64,000 nucleotides of DNA from CAYFJO01 sp964343305 (GCA_964343305.1 CAYFJO010000004.1:15779-79778); one strand, 5' to 3'. Shown: positions 9,784 to 19,791, numbered from the stretch's first letter. Notes: generated by a model from the letters alone, not told the origin. Translations and numbers: made by a program.

Positions 9784-10854
9784 ATGAAAAGAACTGTACT
9801 TATTTGTCTACTGTTGCTCGCAGCCAATGGCGTGGCCGACGAAACAAGGAACAAAAGTGAAATCATTCCACAAAGTGGATTCCCGTCGCACGTTCATGTG
9901 TTCGAAGATTACGAGACCGAGATCGAAAAACGCTGGTGGTTGCGTGGCAAGCCGGTGACGGACGGTATCCCCGATTCCCTCTCCAAGTCGGTCGCCAACA
10001 CTCGTTTTTGCCGCTCATCCGACACGCATGATTTCGATCGCAAGATGGGCGATCAATCGAAACGTTACAACGCCGTCATCTTTAACCCGGTTCCCGGTCC
10101 GCCGATGGGCAGCAACACGCGATTGAGTTTTCGCTATCGACTGACGGGGACGGACGTGCTGCGCGTCCAGATCTACTCGCTGTCGAAGAACTATCACCGC
10201 CATCTCGTTTTGACCGGCCTTGAGCAAAAGGTGTGGAAGTCCGCAACCGTTGACATGACCAAGGCCCGACGGCCTGACGGCAGTGGCGGAGCGCTGTCGA
10301 AAGATGAACGCATCGATGACATTCAGTTCTATGTCAACCGCGAAGCAAGCGCCGAGATCGACGACATTATCTTGTACGACGAGGAAAGCAGTAATGAACA
10401 TCGCCCGTTTCCACGGCGCATCATTTGGACCGGCTGGTTCGACACCGGGAAGCAGGGCAAAGAATGGCCCGGCGATTTTGAAATTGTGTTACACAAGCCG
10501 CCTCGTAGTTGGGACGCGGCCCGCGGAGTTGTTCATCCCAAAACGGGCAAGACGTGGTTGCGAATCCAGATGCGAGGCATGCGAACGATGAGCGAAAAAA
10601 CGCAACTCGCGTTGAAGTACCATCCCACCGACTCAGGCAGCTTGCAGATTCGTTTGGTCAATAGTGTGTCTGGCAAGTCGACTGACAAGACTGTTGTTGA
10701 TCTTCTCTCGGGTGCCTGGGTGTCCGCGACGGTTGAATTCGGCTACGCCGATGTCGCCGGCAAAGATCGATTGGCGGACGAAATCTGGATCATTGCCGAT
10801 GCTGGATCCGAACTACTCGTTGACGATTTGCTGCTTTATGAGCCCGGAGAATAA
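9784..10854 (+). CDS. Secreted protein of unknown function
   Basis: Starting at ATG 9784 the product is 356 residues with a clear signal peptide (MKRTVLICLLLLAANGVADE). The frame is open back to 9574, but the upstream part lacks a signal and overlaps the divergent gene's promoter region. The mature part is soluble and rich in Trp/Tyr and charged residues. It contains two copies of a loosely similar block ending in a VDDLLLYEPGE or IDDIILYDEES motif (about residues 193-202 and 346-355), so it may be two related beta-sandwich (carbohydrate-binding-like) domains. No catalytic motif is recognised. Confidence 0.75.
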   Translation: MKRTVLICLLLLAANGVADETRNKSEIIPQSGFPSHVHVFEDYETEIEKRWWLRGKPVTDGIPDSLSKSVANTRFCRSSDTHDFDRKMGDQSKRYNAVIFNPVPGPPMGSNTRLSFRYRLTGTDVLRVQIYSLSKNYHRHLVLTGLEQKVWKSATVDMTKARRPDGSGGALSKDERIDDIQFYVNREASAEIDDIILYDEESSNEHRPFPRRIIWTGWFDTGKQGKEWPGDFEIVLHKPPRSWDAARGVVHPKTGKTWLRIQMRGMRTMSEKTQLALKYHPTDSGSLQIRLVNSVSGKSTDKTVVDLLSGAWVSATVEFGYADVAGKDRLADEIWIIADAGSELLVDDLLLYEPGE

Positions 10855-11086
10855 AGCGGTCGAAAACTGCTGTTTCGCTGGTCAGAAGTTTGAAAAAGCT
10901 GAGTTTTTGTCGTGCAAAACGTCGGCTGATATGGTTAAATAAACAAACTTTGATGCAAAGCGACGGACGGTATCGCGTTGGATCGGCCACACCTGATTTT
11001 GCACACCCACAACAGCCGATTGCCTTGGCCGCCGTCTTTCCCACTCAACGTAAATCATCCAAATCCATTCAAGCGAGGTTTTGGCA

Positions 11087-11392
11087 ATGGACCAAAAGTT
11101 TGAGGGAACTCCCAAAGCGGAAATTACACTCAAAGGCCACAAGCTCACGCGCGGCGACGTGACGCACGACTGGGGCTTGCGGCTGCAATGGCAAATCAAA
11201 CGCGACGGCGAGGTCGTCGCAACGCCGCCCGCTCGCGCCGACATGACGTACGAACACAAAGACAAGACGCCTGGTAAATACGAAGTTGTCCTGCAGATGT
11301 GGAAGTACATCAACTACAAAAAGAACAAGGAAGGCGAGTTCACCGAAAGCAAGTTCATCGACATCTCCAACTCCGTCACGTACACCATCTAG
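11087..11392 (+). CDS. Small soluble protein with an Ig-like beta fold
   Basis: This is a 101-residue protein. ATG 11087 follows AGCGAGG at about 9 bases, better than the TTG two codons upstream. The alternating pattern (GLRLQWQIKRDGEVVATPP ... TPGKYEVVLQMWKYI) and the ending ISNSVTYTI look like one immunoglobulin-like beta sandwich without a signal peptide. No family is recognised. A 151-base repeat-rich spacer separates it from the DUF1501 genes. Confidence 0.65.
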   Translation: MDQKFEGTPKAEITLKGHKLTRGDVTHDWGLRLQWQIKRDGEVVATPPARADMTYEHKDKTPGKYEVVLQMWKYINYKKNKEGEFTESKFIDISNSVTYTI

Positions 11393-11397
11393 CAACC

Positions 11398-11535
11398 CGA
11401 CGCGTAAGCGAGGGACCGAGTTAAGCACCAAATCACAAATGACAAATAACAAACAAATCTCAAATCACAAGGTCCAAAACTCAAATTGGTTTTTTTGAAT
11501 TTGACTTTTAAAGCTTGTTTGTAATTTGTGATTTG
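11398..11535. repeat. Repeat cluster: one arm of the CGACGCG family followed by an AT-rich long inverted repeat
   Basis: 11398-11417 holds the CCCGACGCGTAAGCGAGGG core without its partner arm. 11429-11535 is an AT-rich inverted repeat whose ends both read CAAATCACAAAT towards the middle. A close relative of the AT-rich element lies at 44935-45055. Both sit directly upstream of a gene start. Confidence 0.75.
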
Positions 11536-11552
11536 TTTTTTGGAATCTACGG

Positions 11553-12929
11553 ATGTTACACATCGGCAACGAACGAGTTCCACTTTGCAGCGGCGCGAAT
11601 CGTCGCAGCTTCCTGCAAGTCGGCGCGGCCGCCATGGCTGGACTCTCGCTGCCCAACTTGATGTCAATGCAGGCCAGCGGGGCGATTGATCAGTCGAACG
11701 CCAAAATCAAAAACTGCATCACGATCTTCCTCGTCGGTTCGCCCGGTCACGTCGATACGTTCGACATGAAACCCGATGCTCCGGATGACATCCGCGGCAA
11801 GTTCAAACCGATTGACACCAATGCCCCCGGCATTCAGATCTGTGAACATTTTCCGCTGATGGCGCGGATGATGGACCGCGTCGCTTTGATCCGCAGCCTG
11901 CATCACAAGACCGGCGCGTCGCACGAAAACGGCCAGCGCTGGATGATGAGCGGCCACGACTTCAACGCCGCCAACCCGCAGCCGTATATGGGCTCGGTCA
12001 TTTCGCGCGTCTTCGGTTCCAAAGGCAACCTGCCGGCGTCGATCATTCTGCCCGACAAGATCGGCAACACCGGCACGGCGACTCCGCACGGCCAAAAAGC
12101 TGGCTATCTCGGCAGCGCTCACGAACCGTTTTTCCTGGGCGGAGATCCGGCGGCGACTGATTTCAAGGTCAAAAACCTCACGCCGCCTGCTGGCCAAACC
12201 GAGTTCCGCATCAACGCCCGTCAGAACTTGCTCGCACAGATCGACAACCTCCAACGTCGCACCGAAACAAAGACTACCAAGCAATTCGACACCGCGTACG
12301 AACGAGCCTTCTCGTTGCTCACGTCGCCCGAAACGAAGAAATCATTTGACTTGAACGAAGAACCCGGCAAGTTGCGAGATCGGTACGGCCGCAACACGCT
12401 TGGCCAAAGTTGCTTGATGGCTCGCCGCTTGATCGAACGTGGATCGCGCTTCGTCACCGTCAACCATTTCGACACGGTGTTCAACATCACGTGCTGGGAC
12501 ATGCACGCCGACGGCGGCGGACTTAATAACACCTACCTTGATTACGAACGCCACCTTTGTCCACAACTCGACCAGGCGTTTACTGCGTTGCTGGAAGACC
12601 TGGAACAAAGTGGCCTGCTCGAAGAGACGGTCATCGCCGTCCTCAGCGAATTCGGCCGCACACCCAAGCTCAACCCCAAAGGCGGACGCGACCACTATCC
12701 ATCAGCCTGGACCAACTTCTTCGCCGGCGGACCCATCAAAGGCGGACAAGTGATCGGCTCGACGGACAAAATCGGAGCCGCTCCGCACGACCGACCAATC
12801 CTGCCACCGCAAATCGTCGCGTCGATTTACACAGCGATGGGAATCGACCTGGAAACCACCATGATGCCCGGTCCCGGCAGCCGCCCCACGCGCTTCATCG
12901 AAGCAGAACCAATACACGAACTTTTTTGA
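11553..12929 (+). CDS. DUF1501 protein with Tat signal (copy 1)
   Basis: The 458-residue protein begins with a twin-arginine signal (NRRSFLQVGAAAMAGLSL). It has the DUF1501 hallmarks: NCITIFLVGSPGHVDTFDMKPDAPDDIRG near residue 50, HHKTGASHENGQRW near 125, and the C-terminal AVLSEFGRTPKLNPKGGRDHYPSAW block near 355. The DUF1501 fold belongs to the alkaline phosphatase/sulfatase superfamily. A phosphatase or sulfatase activity is inferred from the fold only. Such genes regularly neighbour DUF1549/DUF1553 genes in planctomycetes, as here. It is followed 110 bases later by a close paralogue of identical length. Confidence 0.9.
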   Translation: MLHIGNERVPLCSGANRRSFLQVGAAAMAGLSLPNLMSMQASGAIDQSNAKIKNCITIFLVGSPGHVDTFDMKPDAPDDIRGKFKPIDTNAPGIQICEHFPLMARMMDRVALIRSLHHKTGASHENGQRWMMSGHDFNAANPQPYMGSVISRVFGSKGNLPASIILPDKIGNTGTATPHGQKAGYLGSAHEPFFLGGDPAATDFKVKNLTPPAGQTEFRINARQNLLAQIDNLQRRTETKTTKQFDTAYERAFSLLTSPETKKSFDLNEEPGKLRDRYGRNTLGQSCLMARRLIERGSRFVTVNHFDTVFNITCWDMHADGGGLNNTYLDYERHLCPQLDQAFTALLEDLEQSGLLEETVIAVLSEFGRTPKLNPKGGRDHYPSAWTNFFAGGPIKGGQVIGSTDKIGAAPHDRPILPPQIVASIYTAMGIDLETTMMPGPGSRPTRFIEAEPIHELF

Positions 12930-12940
12930 TGACATCAAAT

Positions 12941-13004
12941 GTAGCCGAAGTCGCCAAGACTTCGGACATACTTAGAGCCCCGAAGTCTTGGCGACTTCGG
13001 CTAC
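12941..13004. repeat. Perfect 25-base inverted repeat between the DUF1501 paralogues
   Basis: The arms 12941-12965 and 12980-13004 are fully complementary (outer ends GTAGCCGAAG / CTTCGGCTAC) with a 14-base loop. It lies 12 bases after the stop of copy 1. It may act as a terminator-like hairpin, but there is no T-tract; it looks like a dispersed palindromic repeat. Confidence 0.85.
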
Positions 13005-13039
13005 GAATAAAACGAAAAACTGGCCCAGGGAGTTGAGCC

Positions 13040-14416
13040 ATGTTGCATATCGGAAATGAAAAAGTCCCCACCTGCGACGGCGTCTCGCGGCGAGGTTTCT
13101 TGCAAGCCGGTGCCGCCGGCATGGCGGGCCTGGCACTGCCAACGCTGTTGAATCTCGAAGCGGCCGGTGCGGTCGATTACGACAAACAGAAAATCAAAAA
13201 CTGTATTACGCTGTTTCTCGTTGGCTCGCCGGGACACGTCGACACGTTCGACATGAAGCCCGATGCTCCGGACGACATTCGCGGCAAGTTCCGTCCGATT
13301 CAAACCAACCTCGAAGGTGTGCACATCTGCGAACATTTCCCGCTGCTCGCGCGGAAGATGGACAAGATCGCGATGATTCGCAGCATGCACCACAACACGG
13401 GCACGGCCCACTCGAACGGCTCGCGGTGGCAAATGACCGGCCGCGATGCGATCGGCCCGAATCAACAGCCGCACGTTGGCTCAGTCGTCGCTCGTGTGTT
13501 CGGACCCAAAGGCAACTTGCCGCCGTCGATCATCTTGCCCGGCAAGATCGGAAACACCGGCGGCCCGTCGATCAACGGCCAGGAAGCACGGTATCTGGGC
13601 AGCGCGTACGAACCGTTTTTCTTGAGTGGCGACCCGGCTCGTAGCGATTTTAAAGTGGCCGACCTCGTCCCGGCGCAAGGCCAGGACGAATTCCGCATCA
13701 ATGCGAGGCGGAATCTGCTCCAACAAATTGACAACGTCCAGCGTCGCGCGGAGACGAGCACGACGCTTCAGCGCGACTCGGCCTACACACGTGCGTTCAA
13801 CTTGCTCACGTCGCCCGAGGCAAAGGCGTCGTTTGAACTGGATAGAGAAGCGGACAAACTTCGTGACCGGTACGGTCGCAACACGCTCGGCCAAAGCGCA
13901 CTGATGGCACGCCGCCTGATCGAACGCGGCTCGCGCTATGTGACGGTGAACCACTTCGACACGGTGTTCAACATTTGCTGCTGGGACATGCACGCCAACG
14001 GCAGCAGTCTGAACAACACCTACCTCGACTACGAACGACTGCTCTGCCCGCAACTCGACCAGGCGTTCACGGCGTTGATCGAAGACCTCGAAGATCGCGG
14101 CATGCTCGAAGACACCGTGGTCGCGGTGCTCACTGAATTCGGCCGCACACCGAAGTTGAATGCCCGTGGCGGACGCGACCACTACCCACCTGCCTGGACC
14201 AACTTTGTCTGTGGCGGCAACATCAAGGGCGGTCAAGTGATCGGCTCGACCGACAGAATTGGTGCCGCACCGCACGATCGCCCCATCAAACCTGACCAGT
14301 TGATCGCATCCATTTATCAAGGCATGGGGATCGACCTGGAAACCACCATGATGCCTGGCCCGGGCAGCCGCCCCATCCGGCTGATCGAAGCCGAGCCCAT
14401 CCACGAATTGTTTTAG
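13040..14416 (+). CDS. DUF1501 protein with Tat signal (copy 2)
   Basis: This 458-residue protein aligns end to end, without visible gaps, to the preceding gene. It shares the start MLHIGNE, the signal region SRRGFLQAGAAGMAGLAL, the GSPGHVDTFDMKPDAPDDIR block, the EFGRTPKLNARGGRDHYPPAW block and the ending EAEPIHELF. The duplication is therefore tandem and covers the whole gene. Sequence differences are spread evenly, so the copies are probably both functional. Function as for copy 1: an exported alkaline-phosphatase-superfamily protein of unknown substrate. Confidence 0.9.
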   Translation: MLHIGNEKVPTCDGVSRRGFLQAGAAGMAGLALPTLLNLEAAGAVDYDKQKIKNCITLFLVGSPGHVDTFDMKPDAPDDIRGKFRPIQTNLEGVHICEHFPLLARKMDKIAMIRSMHHNTGTAHSNGSRWQMTGRDAIGPNQQPHVGSVVARVFGPKGNLPPSIILPGKIGNTGGPSINGQEARYLGSAYEPFFLSGDPARSDFKVADLVPAQGQDEFRINARRNLLQQIDNVQRRAETSTTLQRDSAYTRAFNLLTSPEAKASFELDREADKLRDRYGRNTLGQSALMARRLIERGSRYVTVNHFDTVFNICCWDMHANGSSLNNTYLDYERLLCPQLDQAFTALIEDLEDRGMLEDTVVAVLTEFGRTPKLNARGGRDHYPPAWTNFVCGGNIKGGQVIGSTDRIGAAPHDRPIKPDQLIASIYQGMGIDLETTMMPGPGSRPIRLIEAEPIHELF

Positions 14417-14430
14417 CCCCGCATTCCTTT

Positions 14431-14486
14431 GGCAGAATGATGGAAGGCAGAATGACTATCGACGCCGCACTGTTCATTCTGCCTTA
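14431..14486. repeat. Intergenic inverted repeat (GGCAGAATGATG family)
   Basis: AAGGCAGAATGA (14444-14455) and TCATTCTGCCTT (14474-14485) are perfectly complementary, and a further GGCAGAATGATGG precedes the left arm. A related hairpin lies at 19792-19858. Confidence 0.75.
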
Positions 14487-14525
14487 CATTGTTCTCCCAA
14501 ATCAAAAGTTCTGCCAAATCAAAAA

Positions 14526-17252
14526 ATGAATCAAGCGAATTCTGTTGATCGAAACCCGATGCGTAAACGAAGGGCTCCTGGCTTAAACAAAGCAGTTCCT
14601 CGCATACGCGTCGGATTATTTTTGTGTTTGATTACACTCTGCACATCGACAATCCGTGCCGCACCCAACATCACGACCATGTCCGTCCGTGGCCTGCAAA
14701 TCGGCGCGACAACCAAGATCACGATCCAAGGCAGCGACCTGATCCCCGCGCCGGAACTTGTCACATCAATCCCGATCGCCAAACAAGTCGTCCTCGAAAA
14801 GCCAGCCATCAACCGAATCGAAATGGAAGTCACGCTAGCCGAGGACGTGACACCCGGAGTCTACAACCTGCGCATCGCCAACAAAAGGGGCATCTCGCCC
14901 GCCGTGATCGTCGCGGCCGATCGCCTGCCACAAGTCACGTTTGGCGCAAAGATCGAATCACTCCCGGCCGCCATCCACGGAACGGTCGCTGGCTCAAACA
15001 TCGCCAAGACAGTTTTCACTGGAACGAAGGACCAGCAAATCACCATCGACGTCGAAGCTGCGCGAATTGGCGGCAAACTTCGTCCGGTCCTTCATCTCTA
15101 CGACGCGCGACGTCGACAAATCGCGTGGTCACTTCCCAACCCATCGCTCGCCGGCGACACGCGACTCACAACAGCTCTGCCTGCCGACGGTGACTACACG
15201 ATCGAGTTGCACGACCTGCAATACGCCGCGCCGGCCCCAAATTATTTCCGTATCAAGGTCGGCACGTTCCAATACGCCGACATGGTCTTTCCGCCCGCCG
15301 TCGAACGCGGCAAGACCGCAAGGATCGGTTTCGTAGGCAACATCCCTGCCGATCAACAAATCGATTTAGACTTCCAAAGTCTCGAAGACTTCGGTAGTCT
15401 GGCTCCCGCGCCCTGGCCCAACTTGGCGACCGTATCCGGCATCCGCCCGAAACTGCTCATCAGCAATTTCCCTGAACTCGTCGAAACGCCGCCCATCGAA
15501 GGCATCCAGCAACTTCCAAGCATTCCCGTCGCCGTCAGCGGCCGGCTCGATGCACCGGGCCAAATCGACAAGTACTCAATCGCGGTCACCGAAGGCGCGA
15601 AACTCCGGTTCGAAGTCTTTGCCGATCGTATCGGTTCGCCCATCGACTCGCTGCTCGAAATCAAAAACGACAAAGGCGGCCGGCTCGGGCTCAACGACGA
15701 CACGGCGGGCACGACCGATTCGCTTCTCGATTACACGGTCGCCAAAGGTGTCAGCGTCATTCACGTCGAAATCAAAGACCAGGTCGATCGCGCAACGGCC
15801 GAGTCAATCTACCGCCTCGCCATCACGCCGCTCGACGATGCGGCGAAGAGGCCAGGATTCATACTCGCCGTCACCAATGACACGCACAATGTCCCCAGAG
15901 GCTCGACGCGTGTCCTGCAAGTCACCGCCAGGCGACAAAACTACAACGGCCCGATCAAGATCCACGTTGATGGTCTTCCACCTGGAATCGCCGCCGCCGC
16001 ACCGGACATCGTGCCGAACAGCAACGCAACACTGCTCACGATCACCGGAGTTGGCGAAACGGGCGCGAACATCCTGACCAAGATCCGCGGCACCAGTGTC
16101 GACCTCGACCCGCCCATCTCGGCCATCGCCGCGTTCGACAAGCATCCGCTCGGCAAGACTCAGCCGTGGATGCAAAACGATGTCGCCCTCGCCATCGCGC
16201 CGGCGAACAACCAACCGTTTCAAGTCGATTGGTCGAAATCCGAAGCCGAAACACTGCTCGCATTGGGAACCACTTTTAAGGCACCCGTCAAATTCACTCG
16301 ACCACCCGGAGCCATCGGCCCCGTTCGCTTGTCCGTCATCGTCAGCGAACCGGTTCCTGTCGTGAACAACCGGGCGGACGTTAACCGTGCCGTACGAGCC
16401 GAACGCGCGACCGTCGACATCGCGATCGACGCCAAAGCCAAGGCCGCGTTCGATGCGCTCACCGCTGCCGACAAGGCGCTCGCCGACACCAAAACGAAAG
16501 CGAAAGCCAAGTCCGACGCCCAAGCGAAACTCGTCGCTGCCGCCGAAGCTGAATTGAAAGCCGCAATGGCCGGTCAACCTGCCGACTCGAAGGTGGTTGA
16601 AGCCGCCCAAGCCAAACTAGACGCCGCTCGCCAGGCGGCCGCCGACGCCAACGCTGCTGAGACCGCCGCCGTCAAAGTCGCCGAAACCAAGCAGGCCGAG
16701 GCAAAGAAGAACTTCGAAACCGCTGACGCCGCGATCAAGAACGACGCCGAGTTTAACGTCATCGTCCCGCCAAACTTCGATCCGAAGTCATGCGACTTGG
16801 CGATCAAAGCCGAACTTCGCAGCCTCGACAATCGAACCGTGCTGGCCGAAGTCTACACGCCCGTGCGACGCTTTGTGCCGCTGAATCCATTGGTGCTGAA
16901 CCTAGCCGGCGAACCAATGCTCGAAACGAGACTCGATCCCAAAGCGGGTACCACGGTGAAACTTTCAGGTACGATCGAACGCAAAGCCGGCTTCAACGGA
17001 GATGTCACCGTCTCGATCGTCGGCCAACCGGGCGGCGTTGCGGTGCCGAAAGTTGTGCTGAAGCCAGACAAGAATGATTACGCACTCGAACTGAAGTTCC
17101 CGGCCAATTTTAAACCCGCCGAAGTCAAGTCGATCAAACTTTTCGCCACCGGTCCGCCCGACAAGACGAAGGCGAACATTGTTGTTCGAGCGGAAGTTCC
17201 CATCACCGTCCATGTGCTGGCCGCCAATCCCGCAGAATTAGGAAAGGAATGA
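14526..17252 (+). CDS. Large exported protein with PPC (pre-peptidase C-terminal-like) domain and Ala/Lys-rich coiled coil
   Basis: The 908-residue protein has a hydrophobic signal (VGLFLCLITLCTSTIRA) ending near residue 49. The first 35 codons overlap a palindromic repeat (14555-14614), so the true start may be ATG 14562; neither ATG has a good SD. Beta-rich domains follow. One is a PPC-like domain, about residues 340-440 (SGRLDAPGQIDKYSIAVTEG ... FEVFADRIGSPIDSLLEIKNDKGGRLGLNDD). An Ala/Lys/Glu-rich helix (about 636-740) is probably a coiled coil that interrupts the beta domains. In planctomycetes such proteins are encoded with DUF1501, DUF1549 and cytochrome/WD40 genes, as here. A structural or substrate-binding role at the cell surface is inferred. 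Confidence 0.8.
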   Translation: MNQANSVDRNPMRKRRAPGLNKAVPRIRVGLFLCLITLCTSTIRAAPNITTMSVRGLQIGATTKITIQGSDLIPAPELVTSIPIAKQVVLEKPAINRIEMEVTLAEDVTPGVYNLRIANKRGISPAVIVAADRLPQVTFGAKIESLPAAIHGTVAGSNIAKTVFTGTKDQQITIDVEAARIGGKLRPVLHLYDARRRQIAWSLPNPSLAGDTRLTTALPADGDYTIELHDLQYAAPAPNYFRIKVGTFQYADMVFPPAVERGKTARIGFVGNIPADQQIDLDFQSLEDFGSLAPAPWPNLATVSGIRPKLLISNFPELVETPPIEGIQQLPSIPVAVSGRLDAPGQIDKYSIAVTEGAKLRFEVFADRIGSPIDSLLEIKNDKGGRLGLNDDTAGTTDSLLDYTVAKGVSVIHVEIKDQVDRATAESIYRLAITPLDDAAKRPGFILAVTNDTHNVPRGSTRVLQVTARRQNYNGPIKIHVDGLPPGIAAAAPDIVPNSNATLLTITGVGETGANILTKIRGTSVDLDPPISAIAAFDKHPLGKTQPWMQNDVALAIAPANNQPFQVDWSKSEAETLLALGTTFKAPVKFTRPPGAIGPVRLSVIVSEPVPVVNNRADVNRAVRAERATVDIAIDAKAKAAFDALTAADKALADTKTKAKAKSDAQAKLVAAAEAELKAAMAGQPADSKVVEAAQAKLDAARQAAADANAAETAAVKVAETKQAEAKKNFETADAAIKNDAEFNVIVPPNFDPKSCDLAIKAELRSLDNRTVLAEVYTPVRRFVPLNPLVLNLAGEPMLETRLDPKAGTTVKLSGTIERKAGFNGDVTVSIVGQPGGVAVPKVVLKPDKNDYALELKFPANFKPAEVKSIKLFATGPPDKTKANIVVRAEVPITVHVLAANPAELGKE
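14555..14614. repeat. CGACGCG-family inverted repeat inside the 5' end of a coding frame
   Basis: CCCGATGCGTAAACGAAGGG and the downstream CGCATACGCGTCGG are the two arms of the family seen at 46-91 and 54027-54080. Here the repeat is translated in the frame of the PPC gene, giving NPMRKRRAP upstream of the signal peptide's hydrophobic core. Confidence 0.65.
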
Positions 17253-17322
17253 CAGGAAAATCCAATCAGTGAATCTTGCTGTCCTAAACATCCCTGTCTT
17301 CCCCAAAAGAAAGTCGTTCACA

Positions 17323-19773
17323 ATGAAGTCTCTAACAAGCTTCTTTCTTACAACCATCATTTTGACATCGATCGCACGCGCGGAATTGCCAACAATTGTC
17401 GGTAATATTCACGTACAACCCAAGTCGATGAAGCTCGACCATCGACGCCATCCGCACTCAATCATCGTTTCGGGTCAGACCGCCGACGGACAAACGATCG
17501 ATTTGACTTCGCAAGCGACGTTTCAGAGCAGCAACGAATCGGTTGCCAACGTGAACCTGCTCGGTTGGGTCGAAGGCGCGTCAAATGGCTCGTCCAAGAT
17601 CACGGTCACGGCAGCCGGAAAAAACGCGGCGGTGGACGTGGTCGTCGCATTGCCCGAGGAACCTCTGACATACAGCTTTCGCCACGATGTGATGCCGGTG
17701 CTGTCCAAGGCCGGTTGCAACATGGGTGCCTGTCACGGTTATTCGCTCGGCAAAAACGGTTTCAGATTGTCGCTGCGCGGCTCCGATCCGACGAAGGATT
17801 ACAAGTACCTTACCGACGAGTTTTTCGAACGCCGCGTCAATCGGCACAATCCGCCGGCGAGTCTGCTGATCACCAAACCGCTGGGCGATGTGCCTCACAA
17901 AGGCGGTGTCCGGTTCGAACACGGCAGTTTGTTGCACGAGTATTTGCTGGGTTGGGTCAACGACGGAGCCAAGTCCGATTTCGATGATCCCGCGAAGCTC
18001 GAGTCGATCGAGATCTTTCCCAAGAAGATTGTGCTCGCTCCCAACATGCAGCAGCAGATGCAACTGTTGGCGACCTATTCGGACGGCGGTGTTCGCGATG
18101 TCACGCGGTTGGGAATCTACACCGTCAACACGCAACGAGTTGCCACCGTGACCGACGAAGGACTCGTCAGCGCGACCGAACTTGGCGAGACGGCGGTGTC
18201 GGCACGTTTTGAACGCATCTTTGCGACGGCCAATTATATCGTGTTGCAACCGAACCCAAGTTTCGAACCGACTCCCGTTCCGCAGGAAAACTTGATCGAC
18301 AAGTGTGTGATTCAGAAACTGAACGACTTGAATATCAAACCGTCCGAGTTGTGTGACGACGCGACGTTCTTGCGGCGAGTTTGTCTCGACCTGATCGGCA
18401 TCCAGCCGACGCCTGTCGAAGTCCGCGCGTTTCTCGATGATCAAGACCCCAACAAACGGGTGAAGACGATCGACATGCTGTTTGACCGCCCAGAGTTTGT
18501 CGATCAGTGGTCACTGAAGTGGGGCGACCTGTTGCAGAACAGTCGGACGAGTCTGAGCGAGCCGGCTGTTTACGCGTTTCGCGAGTGGATTCGTGGCGCG
18601 GTGGCATCGAACATGCCACTCGACGAGTTTGTGCGAACGATCCTGACCGGGCGGGGCAGTGTTGCTGATGATCCAACCGCGGCGTATTTCGCCATCAGCA
18701 AAGACACCGATGACACGCTTCAGCGAGCAACACAAGTTTTCTGTGGTGTGCGGATGTTGTGCGCCAAATGCCATCCGCATCCGTTCGAAAACTGGACGCA
18801 AGGCGATTACTACGGACTTCACAGCTTCTTCAATCAAGTGGCGACGAAAGCCGACCCACGTTTGACAGGCGTCGCGAATGCCAAGTCGGTTTTGGTGAAT
18901 CTGCCAACCGGTTATTCGCGAAATCCGCGCACAACTCAATTGCAACCACCGCGATACCTTGGCGGTGGCGAGCCAGAAATACTCGCCGGCGTTGATCGTC
19001 GCAAGATTTATGCTGAGTGGCTGACTTCGGCGGACAACCCATTTTTCGGGCTCAGCATGACCAACCGCATTTGGAGTTACTTCTTCCACCGCGGCATCAT
19101 TGATCCGGTTGACGATTTGCGGACGACCAATCCGCCGATCAATCCTGAATTACTCGACGCGCTCACCAGAGAATTTGTTGACAAAAAGTTTGACGTCCGT
19201 CACCTGATGCGGACGATCGTGTTGTCGGACACGTATCAGCGCAGCAGCTTGGCCAATGAAACGAATGGTCACGACGATTTGAATTTCTCGCGGGCGATTC
19301 CTCGACGTATGTCGGCGGAGTCACTTTTGGACTCGCTCGTCCAGGCGACAAGTGTCCCCGAATCGTTCCGCGGTGCACCGGCTGGTTTTTCTGCGAAACA
19401 GTTGCCCGATGCGAATGTTCAAAGTGAGTTTTTGAACCTGTTCGGCAAACCGAAACGAATGGAAGCTTGCGAGTGCGAGCGCGACGATGGCTCGAACATG
19501 CTGCAGGCACTGCACTTCATCAACGGCAAATCGATCCTGAGCCGTGTGACCAACGCCAACGGGCGTGTTGCTCAGTTGCTTCGAGTGAAGGACATCACGA
19601 ACGAGAAGATCATCATTGATCTTTATCTTTGGTCGCTAGCGCGGTTGCCAAATGGACAAGAGATCGACTTGGGAATGAAGTTCTTCGAATCGTACAAAGA
19701 AAAACGCAAGGAAGCGGCGGAAGATTTGATGTGGGCGTTGTTGAATAGCAAAGACTTTATGTTGGTTCATTAG
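17323..19773 (+). CDS. DUF1549/DUF1553 protein with Ig-like domains and heme c motif
   Basis: ATG 17323 opens a signal peptide (MKSLTSFFLTTIILTSIARA) for an 816-residue exported protein; the open frame extends to GTG 17269 but without a better start. A BIG2-like domain (about residues 20-110) is followed by the planctomycete cytochrome-like segment with GCNMGACHGYSLGKNGF (near 127; a CX4CH arrangement). A second Ig-like domain comes next, then DUF1549 (CLDLIGIQPTPVEVRAF, near 350), a canonical CXXCH heme motif (LCAKCHPHPFENW, near 480) and DUF1553 to the end (NPFFGLSMTNRIWSYFFHRGI). Function is unproven; a periplasmic electron-transfer or redox role tied to the DUF1501 partners is inferred from the heme motif and the constant gene neighbourhood. 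Confidence 0.88.
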   Translation: MKSLTSFFLTTIILTSIARAELPTIVGNIHVQPKSMKLDHRRHPHSIIVSGQTADGQTIDLTSQATFQSSNESVANVNLLGWVEGASNGSSKITVTAAGKNAAVDVVVALPEEPLTYSFRHDVMPVLSKAGCNMGACHGYSLGKNGFRLSLRGSDPTKDYKYLTDEFFERRVNRHNPPASLLITKPLGDVPHKGGVRFEHGSLLHEYLLGWVNDGAKSDFDDPAKLESIEIFPKKIVLAPNMQQQMQLLATYSDGGVRDVTRLGIYTVNTQRVATVTDEGLVSATELGETAVSARFERIFATANYIVLQPNPSFEPTPVPQENLIDKCVIQKLNDLNIKPSELCDDATFLRRVCLDLIGIQPTPVEVRAFLDDQDPNKRVKTIDMLFDRPEFVDQWSLKWGDLLQNSRTSLSEPAVYAFREWIRGAVASNMPLDEFVRTILTGRGSVADDPTAAYFAISKDTDDTLQRATQVFCGVRMLCAKCHPHPFENWTQGDYYGLHSFFNQVATKADPRLTGVANAKSVLVNLPTGYSRNPRTTQLQPPRYLGGGEPEILAGVDRRKIYAEWLTSADNPFFGLSMTNRIWSYFFHRGIIDPVDDLRTTNPPINPELLDALTREFVDKKFDVRHLMRTIVLSDTYQRSSLANETNGHDDLNFSRAIPRRMSAESLLDSLVQATSVPESFRGAPAGFSAKQLPDANVQSEFLNLFGKPKRMEACECERDDGSNMLQALHFINGKSILSRVTNANGRVAQLLRVKDITNEKIIIDLYLWSLARLPNGQEIDLGMKFFESYKEKRKEAAEDLMWALLNSKDFMLVH

Positions 19774-19791
19774 GGTTGGACAATCGGGTTG

